The notes beneath the pieces were generated by a model. The model was not told the DNA's origin. It saw only the letters and a list, made by a program, of their open reading frames with translations, and made no database searches. A stretch of DNA of 7,635 bases from Crocinitomicaceae bacterium (GTDB lineage: Bacteria; Bacteroidota; Bacteroidia; Flavobacteriales_D; Crocinitomicaceae), in the NCBI GenBank assembly GCA_024643585.1, contig JAHEMP010000104.1, forward strand, positions 1 to 7,635. The letters are read 5' to 3'. Shown here one piece after another: positions 1 through 5,857 of this stretch. Position 1 is the stretch's first letter. Each line of letters begins with the position of its first letter. A program made the position numbers and the translations under genes.

Positions 1-1
1 A

Positions 2-127
2 TCCTCTCTTTTAAACGACCATTTTCAATCCCTAAAAATATTGGGCGCTGGCCAAACTGCAATGGTATACACCCAAGTATCCAACGATTCGATACGAAAT
101 ATTAAAAGTCCATTCGATAGATTCTAA
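2..127 (+). CDS. C-terminal end of an unrecognised protein (5' part outside window)
   Basis: The frame starting at base 2 is open from the window edge for 41 codons and stops at TAA 125-127. The visible tail reads SSLLNDHFQSLKILGAGQTA and ends ...SPFDRF. I see no membrane segment, cysteine motif or family signature, so no function is offered. Frame 1 is also open to a stop at 103-105. I prefer frame 2 because it is longer and its residue mix looks more protein-like, but that is a judgement, not proof. No convincing terminator follows, only a weak TCCTT/AAGGGA pairing near 156-170. Confidence 0.45.
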   Translation, partial: SSLLNDHFQSLKILGAGQTAMVYTQVSNDSIRNIKSPFDRF

Positions 128-267
128 TTTTTGTTTAATTTTCACAATAATAGAATCCTTAAAAAAGGGACATACATCCGCTTATTTGTTGTGTAAATCT
201 CATAAAATAGGACCTATAAGTAAGTTATGCCCAATTTTAAAAGACCCCAGAAAACAAACTAGATTGA
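128..267. other. Intergenic region with left edge of the cassette
   Basis: This AT-rich stretch separates the upstream gene tail from the hydrolase start. I find no exact TAnnTTTG promoter box; TAATTTTTG at 125-133 has one extra base in the spacer. No attC-type palindrome or GGGCATAAC box precedes base 224, so the cassette edge there is not the end of a preceding cassette. The notable element is GTTATGCCCA at 224-233, annotated separately. Confidence 0.6.
224..238 (+). repeat. Left cassette boundary: displaced R' half-site
   Basis: GTTATGCCCA (224-233) is a perfect inverted match to TGGGCATAAC at 1304-1313, extending to 15 bases with one mismatch. It fits the loose consensus of an integron right core box (GTTRRRY, here GTTATGC). 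Nothing next to it forms the rest of a recombination site, which is why I read it as the displaced half of the site at 1304-1432. Confidence 0.6.
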
Positions 268-1290
268 ATGAAAAAATTATTTTTAACGCTTATCTTAATC
301 ACTCCAAAAATAATCTTTGGTCAAGACCTGACGGATAAAATCAATTCAATAGTTCATAAATATGACTCAATAAGTGATTACAATGGGATAATTATTGTTG
401 GCTTAAACCCTACTAATATTTTGACATTTCAGTACGGCTATAAAGACGTTGAAAAAGAATCTGAGAGAATTTCAATGAATGACAAATTTGATCTCGCTTC
501 CTTAACTAAACAATTTACTGGGCTTGCAATTTTGCAACTTATAGACAAAAAACGTATCAACGAAAATGATTCGATTTTTAAGTATTTACCAGAACTAAAA
601 CCAAAAATAGGCAATGTGACGATTAGACAATTGGCTAATCATACAAATGGAATACACGACTTCTATTCTTTAACTCAAAGACACGACACTCTTGACAATC
701 AAAAGGTTTTGAATATATTATCTCAAATTGATACAACTGTATTTGAACCAGGTACTAAATGGGGTTATTCAAATTCAGGTTATTTATTACTTTCTACGAT
801 TGTTGAAAGAGTCTCAAAAATGACTTTTCAAGATTATTGTTTCAAAAATATTCTTTTCCCTTTAGGTATGAAGTCTTCAATTTTTGCACCTGCGGACAAC
901 GTACTGAATGGCTTTGACTTTGACTTAAAACCATTAAAATACAACGCATTCAGTTCAGGAGAGTCAGGACTTTATGCAACAGGAAATGACATAATGTCAT
1001 ATTATAAAAATGTAAGTAAAAGTAAGAAATGGCGTAAATACTTTACGTTAGCAAAAAAATTATCAGATAAAAGCAATACAGAGAATTGGGATTACGGATT
1101 TGGTTGGTTTTATACTGTCGATAGTTTAGGTGAATTCAGAGCACATTCAGGCAGAAATAATGGGGCAGATACTTATATTCGATGGTACGACAATGATGTA
1201 TTCATTTGCTTACTATCAAACAAGAGACTATCCTACTTCAAAGAATTAAGAGAGGAAATTTCTAATTTAATAATTGAAGAGACAAAATGA
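268..1290 (+). CDS. Secreted serine hydrolase, beta-lactamase/class C PBP-like family
   Basis: This 340-residue protein belongs to the serine beta-lactamase-like family (Pfam Beta-lactamase, PF00144), whose members act on amide or ester bonds as DD-peptidases, esterases or beta-lactamases. The nucleophile motif SxxK is S78-L-T-K81, the second motif is Y167-S-N169, and the third is H293-S-G295, in the order and spacing usual for the family. A signal peptide covers residues 1 to about 18 (MKKLFLTLILITPKIIFG, then Q19), so the enzyme should act in the periplasm or outside the cell. The length is normal for a single domain with no C-terminal extension, and all three motifs are intact. The true substrate cannot be read from sequence, and antibiotic resistance should not be assumed. 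It is the only gene in the putative cassette, and its stop lies 13 bases before the attC-like site. No promoter or Shine-Dalgarno sequence is evident, so it may rely on read-through transcription. Confidence 0.92.
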   Translation: MKKLFLTLILITPKIIFGQDLTDKINSIVHKYDSISDYNGIIIVGLNPTNILTFQYGYKDVEKESERISMNDKFDLASLTKQFTGLAILQLIDKKRINENDSIFKYLPELKPKIGNVTIRQLANHTNGIHDFYSLTQRHDTLDNQKVLNILSQIDTTVFEPGTKWGYSNSGYLLLSTIVERVSKMTFQDYCFKNILFPLGMKSSIFAPADNVLNGFDFDLKPLKYNAFSSGESGLYATGNDIMSYYKNVSKSKKWRKYFTLAKKLSDKSNTENWDYGFGWFYTVDSLGEFRAHSGRNNGADTYIRWYDNDVFICLLSNKRLSYFKELREEISNLIIEETK

Positions 1291-1303
1291 ACAAAAGAAA
1301 AAC

Positions 1304-1432
1304 TGGGCATAACAGCACCTACAAGAAATTGGCGGTTCTGTGGTTAATTGAAGCTTTTTACTTCGTATCAAGTTCAGTGCTGGCAGACAGTTTAGTGCTT
1401 CGAAATCGCCAACTTCTTGTAGCTGCAAAACG
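1304..1432 (+). repeat. attC-like imperfect palindrome (integron cassette recombination site)
   Basis: The left core box GGGCATAAC (1305-1313) is followed after 5 bases by the arm CTACAAGAAATTGGCG (1319-1334). The opposing arm CGCCAACTTCTTGTAG (1407-1422) matches it with a single mismatch (A1328 against C1413, which becomes a G-T wobble on the bottom strand). The loop is 72 bases (1335-1406) and holds a small GAAG/CTTC stem (1350-1353 and 1361-1364), like the variable terminal structure of long attC sites. Three more pairs form at 1315-1317 with 1424-1426. The right core box is split: only CG|T remains at 1431-1433, and its TTATGCCC half is at 225-232. The right spacer (1423-1431, 9 bases) is longer than the left (5), so in the folded site it would carry extra unpaired bases. 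Too long-looped and lacking a U-tract to be an intrinsic terminator. Confidence 0.65.
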
Positions 1433-1462
1433 TAAAATTTTGTAATGAAAATTCAATAAACC

Positions 1463-2215
1463 ATGCTAAAATTCTTACGAAAAACTCGTCAAAGCCTCCT
1501 GTCAGAAGGCAAAACTAGAAAGTATATAAATTATGCAATTGGAGAAATTGTACTCGTTGTAATCGGAATATTAATTGCCTTGCAAATTAATAATTGGAAT
1601 ATAAAGCGAAACGATAGAAACAGAGAGGCAAAATACCAAGCAAACATAGTGCTTGACCTAAAAAAAGATCTGGTTCGACTTGATTATCTAATAGAATTTA
1701 GAAAGAGTAGATTGATAGGAGACAAAAAACTTTTGCAAATACTCAATGGGGCGCCAATTGATAACGTAACCGAGACAACAAAAAATGTCGTCAATTCAAT
1801 GATGGAGGAAAATTTCTCTGCGAACAACACTACTTTTTTAGAATTGTCCAATTCCGGAAATCTAAACGTTATTTCCAATGATTCTATAAAATTCCTTCTC
1901 CTTGAATTAGAAGCGCTCTACAAAACAAACAATTTGAGCATCGCGCATGAAACATTTGATTACCGCGAATACATTTCCAAACCGGTCTTAAAAAACGTAA
2001 ATATTGATCAGCTATTTCCAATATATTTAGGAACCAAAACCGTAGAAGATCAAAAGATATCTATTAATACTTTTGATTCTTTGTTTGAGAACAGAGAATA
2101 TAAAAATGGTCTATTCATAATGTCGTTCATGTCAAATGGATACTTAACAACTTATGATACGATGAAAAAGAAATCACAAAAAATAATTGATTTGATAGAA
2201 CGAGAAAACCGTTGA
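1463..2215 (+). CDS. DUF6090 family membrane-anchored protein
   Basis: This 250-residue protein of unknown function matches the DUF6090 family. The N-terminus is diagnostic: a basic segment (MLKFLRKTRQ, then EGKTRKY) leads into one membrane helix at about residues 24-44 containing GEIVLVVIGILIAL and followed by the conserved QINNWN. The remaining 200 residues are hydrophilic and helical-looking, rich in K, N, L and E, with possible coiled-coil stretches around 50-80 and 140-165. The basic residues before the helix and the family pattern suggest a short cytoplasmic N-terminus and a periplasmic C-terminal domain. Relatives often occur in tandem, but here the gene is single. Its start is the first ATG, 30 bases past the cassette edge, so its original upstream region was probably separated from it by that insertion. 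No promoter box is seen in the remaining 30 bases. Confidence 0.85.
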   Translation: MLKFLRKTRQSLLSEGKTRKYINYAIGEIVLVVIGILIALQINNWNIKRNDRNREAKYQANIVLDLKKDLVRLDYLIEFRKSRLIGDKKLLQILNGAPIDNVTETTKNVVNSMMEENFSANNTTFLELSNSGNLNVISNDSIKFLLLELEALYKTNNLSIAHETFDYREYISKPVLKNVNIDQLFPIYLGTKTVEDQKISINTFDSLFENREYKNGLFIMSFMSNGYLTTYDTMKKKSQKIIDLIERENR

Positions 2216-2262
2216 AAATTATTATCGAAACATGCACTACGATTATTCATCAGAAAAACACT

Positions 2263-2303
2263 AAAAAAAATAGTTGCTTGAGCTCTAACCCAAACAACTA
2301 TTT
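2263..2303 (-). terminator. Intrinsic terminator of the minus-strand lipoprotein gene
   Basis: Read on the minus strand, AAATAGTTG (2303-2295) and CAACTATTT (2276-2268) form a perfect 9-bp stem. The second arm's final TTT runs into further Ts, giving eight consecutive Ts opposite 2263-2270. The 18-base loop can form an additional small GAGCTC-centred pairing. It lies 40 bases past the lipoprotein stop, the right place for a terminator of that gene. On the plus strand there is no U-tract after the stem, so it should not efficiently stop DUF6090 transcripts. Confidence 0.65.
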
Positions 2304-2343
2304 CGATTGCATAAGCAATAGTAGTATTCTTACTATTTCGATT
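2297..2343. repeat. 12-bp direct repeat with two small hairpins between convergent genes
   Basis: ACTATTTCGATT occurs at 2297-2308 and again at 2332-2343, 35 bases apart. Between and overlapping them are two short perfect stems: ATTGC/GCAAT (2306-2310 with 2315-2319) and AATAGTA/TACTATT (2317-2323 with 2331-2337). The first repeat also supplies one arm of the terminator at 2263-2303, and the second ends just before the lipoprotein stop codon. This may be a partial duplication of terminator sequence. Confidence 0.5.
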
Positions 2344-2847
2344 TTACATCATCGGTTTCTCTGGAGATGTAGTTGCACTCATATCCCTTACGCATTTGTA
2401 AGAACCATCTCTCTTTTCAAAATAGGACATGTAATTTCCATGCTCTAGCTCTTTTCCAGAAGAGTCAAATCGAGTCCATGAACCAATTTCAACAACCATT
2501 CCACCTTCTGCGTACAAATCAACAATTTTATATTCGCTATAGCCACCTGTTGTGTCACTAGCAATATTTTTTGCGATTTTTGCCGTAATTGCCGCTTTTC
2601 CGACCGCTGGTTCTTGATACTGTCCATAACTTACTGCATCATCACTGTAATAGTTTGCCACTGCATCCGCATCCTTGACTTTTTCACCAGCCGCATACGC
2701 GTCCTCCATAGCTTGAATTTCCGTTCTGACCTGTTCCATATCGACGGCCATTACTTCTTCCTTAACTTCCTCTTCTTTGGTGGCGCACGCCGTAACGAAT
2801 AATGCCCCAATTACCAATAATCCAAATGATTTAATAAAATGTCTCAT
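2344..2847 (-). CDS. Lipoprotein with SnoaL/DUF4440-like (NTF2-fold) domain
   Basis: This 167-residue protein starts with a lipoprotein signal peptide: basic MRHFIK, a hydrophobic core, and lipobox V18-T-A-C21, so C21 would be acylated and the protein anchored in an envelope membrane. An acidic linker (EEEVKEEV, 25-32) follows. Residues 38 to about 160 look like a DUF4440/SnoaL-type NTF2 fold: a long first helix with the YAAG...DADAVANYYSDDAV pattern (51-72), a GKAAI segment (83-87), and a terminal strand YKCVRDMSAT (150-159). Family members are ketosteroid-isomerase-like and many are non-catalytic, so enzymatic activity cannot be assumed. It ends SPEKPMM. It is convergent with the DUF6090 gene and divergent from the acyltransferase gene, so it should be a single-gene unit with its terminator at 2263-2303. 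GC content appears higher than in its neighbours. Confidence 0.85.
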   Translation of the reverse strand: MRHFIKSFGLLVIGALFVTACATKEEEVKEEVMAVDMEQVRTEIQAMEDAYAAGEKVKDADAVANYYSDDAVSYGQYQEPAVGKAAITAKIAKNIASDTTGGYSEYKIVDLYAEGGMVVEIGSWTRFDSSGKELEHGNYMSYFEKRDGSYKCVRDMSATTSPEKPMM

Positions 2848-3000
2848 AATAGTTCATATTTAATTGAATATCAATGTACAAATTAAAATTGAATCCACGT
2901 CTACATCATTTGTAAATTTTACTCAAGCCGTGATTTGAATTTCGAGCCACCTTTTTAATAGACCAAGAATGATAACTTTGTCCTTGGAACAAATTTAACT
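2848..3000. promoter_or_regulatory. Divergent intergenic region with -7 box for the acyltransferase gene
   Basis: TAACTTTG at 2973-2980 matches the Bacteroidota -7 consensus TAnnTTTG exactly and lies 20 bases before the ATG at 3001. No TTG stands at the usual -33 distance, so the promoter would be weak or activator-dependent. On the minus strand TAAATTTG (2997-2990) is another exact -7 match facing the lipoprotein gene, but it is about 140 bases from that start and its nearest TTG is only 14 bases upstream of it. TTAATTTG (2886-2879) is a closer but imperfect candidate. The plus-strand call is the better supported one. Confidence 0.4.
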
Positions 3001-4050
3001 ATGAAATACATCAAGGGGTTTGACACTTTGCGAGCAATTGCTATTCTTCTGGTTCTTTCGTCTCATTTAGGACTTTATCATTGGTTGCCCGAAAACGATT
3101 ACTTACGCAAACGTGTTTGGCTTTTAATTTCTGGAACAACCGGTGTACAAGTCTTCTTTACGCTAAGTGGTTTTTTGATTACTCGGTTGCTTTTGCATGA
3201 ACTTGAAGAATACAAAACAATCTTTTTTAAAAACTTCTATATTCGTCGTTTTTTAAGATTATTACCTCCCCTTATCCTATTTTATACAGCAATTGCCCTT
3301 TTTATGTGGATGGATGAAATTTCAAATTCACCTAAAGGTTTCTTCTTCTCTTTTTTCTATTTGTACAATTTCGTTCCAAAATCTTTATACACGATTGAAC
3401 TTGGTCACACTTGGTCATTGGCACTAGAGGAGCAATATTACTTGATTTGGCCCTTTGTTTTGTACTACTTTTCAACGAAAAAGATTTATCAACTCATAAT
3501 TTACATTCTAGTAGGCTGCATACTGGCTGTTTATATTCTTCCGAAATTTCAATTTTCAAACAACTTCAATGTCGAACGATGGTTCATACCTGCAGTAGCT
3601 CCAATAATCATTGGGTCTTTTTTCGCTTTTATAAATCATATAAAAGAAGATTTTTATTCTACTTACTTTCAAAATGAAAAGAAACTGCTTTTGACGGCTA
3701 TTCTGCTATTCTTATTTCCATTGTACTCACCTCTTTTAAGTTTATCTTTTATAGCCCAGTCCATTGCAATTTCAATTCTATTAATTTGGATTGTCTACAA
3801 TCAATCATCCAAATTGACCTCCATACTCAATACTAAAACATTCTCTTATATCGGGAAAATTTCCTATGGTCTTTACGTTTATCAAGGGCTATTTCTTACG
3901 ACAGGGCCTGCCGGGGAAATGTGGATACAGAAATTTCCGCAGAATATTTTATTGACCTTCGTAACTGCCATTCTATCGTATCATCTGTTGGAAAAACCGA
4001 TATTAAAATTTAAGAAAAAATTCAGCCCGACTGTTAATTCAATAAGCTAA
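3001..4050 (+). CDS. Acyltransferase-3 family membrane O-acyltransferase
   Basis: This 349-residue integral membrane protein belongs to the Acyl_transf_3 family (PF01757, OafA/YrhL-like), which transfers acyl groups, usually acetyl, to sugars of surface polysaccharides, peptidoglycan or small molecules. Family hallmarks are in order: the first helix FDTLRAIAILLVLSSH with H22 and R11; GVQVFFTLSGFLI (48-60); basic RRFLRLLPP (82-90); HTWSLALEEQYYLIW (136-150); and the late IGKISYGLYVYQG (284-296). About ten hydrophobic segments span the length. There is no SGNH extension, so it is the stand-alone short form. The last motif usually ends in histidine (SLYLWH type), but Q295 is found here. The first ATG is used, 20 bases after a -7 box. 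The acyl acceptor is not evident, since no glycosyltransferase or polysaccharide genes adjoin it. Confidence 0.92.
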   Translation: MKYIKGFDTLRAIAILLVLSSHLGLYHWLPENDYLRKRVWLLISGTTGVQVFFTLSGFLITRLLLHELEEYKTIFFKNFYIRRFLRLLPPLILFYTAIALFMWMDEISNSPKGFFFSFFYLYNFVPKSLYTIELGHTWSLALEEQYYLIWPFVLYYFSTKKIYQLIIYILVGCILAVYILPKFQFSNNFNVERWFIPAVAPIIIGSFFAFINHIKEDFYSTYFQNEKKLLLTAILLFLFPLYSPLLSLSFIAQSIAISILLIWIVYNQSSKLTSILNTKTFSYIGKISYGLYVYQGLFLTTGPAGEMWIQKFPQNILLTFVTAILSYHLLEKPILKFKKKFSPTVNSIS

Positions 4051-4159
4051 ATTGGCTGAATGAAATTGACGCCACAATTATTTCTAGTGTATAGAACAAC
4101 CTAGGTTTCTATTCGTTTACAATAGAAGTCCGTTCAATTTTAGTCTAGTCGAAGTTAAA
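4051..4159 (+). promoter_or_regulatory. Leader of the SDR-DUF2867 gene with mutually exclusive stems
   Basis: Three short elements can pair in two ways: ATAGAA (4091-4096) with TTCTAT (4107-4112), or TTCTATT (4107-4113) with AATAGAA (4121-4127). Because the middle element is shared, the stems exclude each other. An 8-bp inverted repeat ATTCAGCC/GGCTGAAT (4020-4027, 4054-4061) also brackets the acyltransferase stop codon but has no U-tract, so I do not call it a terminator. No exact TAnnTTTG box is present. Confidence 0.3.
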
Positions 4160-5584
4160 ATGAAAATATTACTTACAGGTTCCACAGGATATATTGGGAA
4201 ACGACTGCTTCCTGTTCTCATTGAGGCAGGCCATGAAGTAGTTTGTTGCGTTAGAGACGTTAAAAGATTTAATCCTCCTGAATCTTTGGCAAATAGAATC
4301 TCTGTTCTGCAAATCGATTTATTGGACCCAAAATCATTGGAAAAAATTCCTCTTGATATTGATGGCGCCTATTACTTGGTGCATTCTATGTCTTCAAAAG
4401 GCGATTATGAAAAGATGGAGGAAGAATCGGCCATCAATTTTCGCGAAGCACTCAACCGAACGGCTGCAAAACATGTCATTTATTTAAGCGGAATTGTAAA
4501 CGAGGAAGAACTTTCTAAGCATTTATCTTCAAGAAAGAACGTGGAAATTGAACTGGCCAAAGGCAATTACAATTTCACCGCACTCCGAGCCGGAATAATA
4601 ATCGGTTCTGGAAGTGCATCTTTCGAAATCATTCGAGACATCGTTGAGAAGCTACCAATTATGATCACGCCAAAATGGTTGAATACCAAATGTCAACCCA
4701 TAGGCATTCGTGATGTAATAAGCTTTCTATCAAAATCGTTGTTTAACCCAGCAACCTACAATCAAGATTTCGACATAGGCGGACCGGATATTCTTTCTTA
4801 TAAGGAAATGCTCTTAGAATATGGCAAGGAGAGAAACTTAAAAAGAAGAATAATGGTCGTTCCCATTATGACGCCAAAACTCTCTTCTTATTGGTTGTAT
4901 TTTGTAACGTCTACCTCCTACAATCTAGCGACCTCTCTGGTTAATAGTATGAAAATTGAAGTGGTTTGTAGAGACAACCGTTTGAATAAATTACTGGATA
5001 TCAAACCCTTAAATTACAAGGAATCATTAAAAAGTGCCTTTCGAAAAATAGAAAACAACGAAATTGTATCGAGTTGGAAGGATGCTTATTCTAGCAGCGG
5101 AATCACGTTTGGAATTTCAGAATTTATCCAAGTTCCAACCTACGGATGTTTCAAGGATATACAGAAACGTCAAATTGAAAATCTTGAGGATTGTAAAGCG
5201 AAAATCTGGAAAATTGGGGGTGAAACTGGTTGGTATTATGGGAATTGGCTTTGGAGCTTAAGAGGTATTCTAGACAAAATGGTGGGTGGAGTTGGTTTGA
5301 GAAGGGGCCGCACTAGTCCAACAGAAATACACGTTGGAGATGTGATTGACTTTTGGCGCGTACTTTATGCCGATAGAAAAGAAGGTCGATTGCTCCTATT
5401 TGCCGAAATGAAATTGCCTGGTGAAGCTTGGTTGGAATTTAAAGTTCAAGACAATCAGTTGATACAAACCGCAACATTTCGACCTTTAGGTCTAGCAGGC
5501 AGAATGTACTGGTATCTTGTTTTGCCCTTTCATGGTTTTATTTTCAAAGGATTGATCAATCAACTGACGAAGAAAAGAGAATAA
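4160..5584 (+). CDS. Atypical SDR (NAD(P)-binding) fused to C-terminal DUF2867 domain
   Basis: This 474-residue protein has two parts. Residues 1 to about 300 form an atypical short-chain dehydrogenase/NmrA-like Rossmann domain: MKILLTGSTGYIGKRL carries the dinucleotide motif G7-S-T-G10-Y-I-G13, followed by VRDVKR (31-36), IDLLD (52-56), YYLVHSM (71-77), VIYLSGIV (106-113) and the GPD segment at 208-210. The classical catalytic YxxxK is not evident, as in the atypical SDR group, so it may bind nucleotide without being a standard dehydrogenase. Residues 320-470 match DUF2867, with GGETGWYYGNWLW (353-365), LRRGR (380-384), GDVIDFWRV (393-401), LPGEAWLEF (419-427) and a hydrophobic end WYLVLPFHGFIF (451-462). 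The architecture resembles E. coli YbjT-type proteins, normally of similar length. Substrate and pathway are unknown. The flanking gaps are over 100 bases, so it is probably transcribed alone. Confidence 0.9.
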   Translation: MKILLTGSTGYIGKRLLPVLIEAGHEVVCCVRDVKRFNPPESLANRISVLQIDLLDPKSLEKIPLDIDGAYYLVHSMSSKGDYEKMEEESAINFREALNRTAAKHVIYLSGIVNEEELSKHLSSRKNVEIELAKGNYNFTALRAGIIIGSGSASFEIIRDIVEKLPIMITPKWLNTKCQPIGIRDVISFLSKSLFNPATYNQDFDIGGPDILSYKEMLLEYGKERNLKRRIMVVPIMTPKLSSYWLYFVTSTSYNLATSLVNSMKIEVVCRDNRLNKLLDIKPLNYKESLKSAFRKIENNEIVSSWKDAYSSSGITFGISEFIQVPTYGCFKDIQKRQIENLEDCKAKIWKIGGETGWYYGNWLWSLRGILDKMVGGVGLRRGRTSPTEIHVGDVIDFWRVLYADRKEGRLLLFAEMKLPGEAWLEFKVQDNQLIQTATFRPLGLAGRMYWYLVLPFHGFIFKGLINQLTKKRE

Positions 5585-5857
5585 TCCAGTTTTATTAATG
5601 GCGCCAGCCATATAATGAGTATATTCAAAGTGAACTGCTCCATATTGTGAATAAACAAAAGTTTTCTCAAAAACAATTTGTGAATCTTTCTGCTTGACAA
5701 TAAAGTACTGTACTATAAGTTGTTCGATAAATTTGAGTTGCGCAAATCGCAAATATAAAATTAGTGTTGCGCAAATCGATTGAAAAACTTACGATTCGTG
5801 GTCTACTTTTATCATCAACAAAGCGATGAATTAAATTACCAATTAAAACGAATGATT
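5585..5857 (+). promoter_or_regulatory. Promoter and 5' leader of the lipoprotein gene, with -7 box
   Basis: TAAATTTG at 5728-5735 matches the Bacteroidota -7 consensus exactly, placing transcription start near 5741 and giving a leader of roughly 115 bases. No TTG sits at the expected -33 spacing; TTGACA at 5694-5699 is about 31 bases away. Also present are an 11-base palindrome AGTACTGTACT (5704-5714), a direct repeat TTGTGAAT (5645-5652 and 5678-5685), and the paired operator-like sites annotated separately. No gene is credible here: a minus-strand ORF over 5492-5752 overlaps the preceding gene antisense and lacks any recognisable feature. Confidence 0.4.
5737..5778 (+). promoter_or_regulatory. 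Paired palindromic operator-like sites
   Basis: GTTGCGCAAATCG occurs at 5737-5749 and 5766-5778, identical over 13 bases and 29 bases apart. Each contains the perfect palindrome TTGCGCAA (5738-5745 and 5767-5774). The heptamer CGCAAAT recurs at 5741, 5748 and 5770, the first two in tandem. The first site starts 3 bases after the candidate -7 box, over the predicted transcription start, an arrangement suited to repression by a dimeric regulator. No regulator gene is in the window. Confidence 0.45.

Larger units (their letters stand above)
225..1432 (+). mobile_element. Candidate solitary integron-type gene cassette (hydrolase gene plus attC-like site)
   Basis: Seen: GTTATGCCCAATTTT at 224-238 is the reverse complement of AAAACTGGGCATAAC at 1299-1313 with one mismatch in 15. 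The second copy begins a long imperfect palindrome that ends at G1432. Known: integron cassettes are an ORF plus one attC, cut between G and TT of the right core box (R'), so in a linear insertion the TT... half of R' sits at the opposite end. Joining G1432 to T225 restores GTTATGCCC, which pairs with GGGCATAAC at the left of the palindrome. Inferred: a circular cassette of 1,208 bases inserted at a G^T target between the gene ending at 127 and the DUF6090 gene at 1463. No integrase or second attC is present. A fortuitous match between a chromosomal palindrome and the upstream decamer is the alternative, but the geometry argues against it. Confidence 0.6.

Noticed and set aside
1304..1432. Reading the palindrome after the hydrolase gene as an intrinsic terminator
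   Set aside because: The loop is 72 bases and no U-tract follows the right arm. The linked half-box at 224 favours a recombination site.
1684..1878. 64-codon minus-strand ORF inside the DUF6090 gene
   Set aside because: It is fully antisense to a recognised family member, with no features of its own.
2212..2448. Plus-strand ORF overlapping the DUF6090 stop and the lipoprotein gene
   Set aside because: It crosses the terminator and is antisense to the lipoprotein coding region. Its composition (C, H, S and I rich) is not protein-like.
4020..4061. 8-bp inverted repeat ATTCAGCC/GGCTGAAT around the acyltransferase stop as a terminator
   Set aside because: It has a 26-base loop and no following U-tract.
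5492..5752. 86-codon minus-strand ORF overlapping the end of the SDR-DUF2867 gene
   Set aside because: About 90 bases are antisense to a confident coding region, it has no signal or motif, and its start sits within the operator-like repeats. It is most likely a chance open frame.
5780..5857. TTG-initiated N-terminal extension of the lipoprotein
   Set aside because: It would place 26 polar residues before a well-formed lipoprotein signal peptide. ATG at 5858 or 5852 fits much better.
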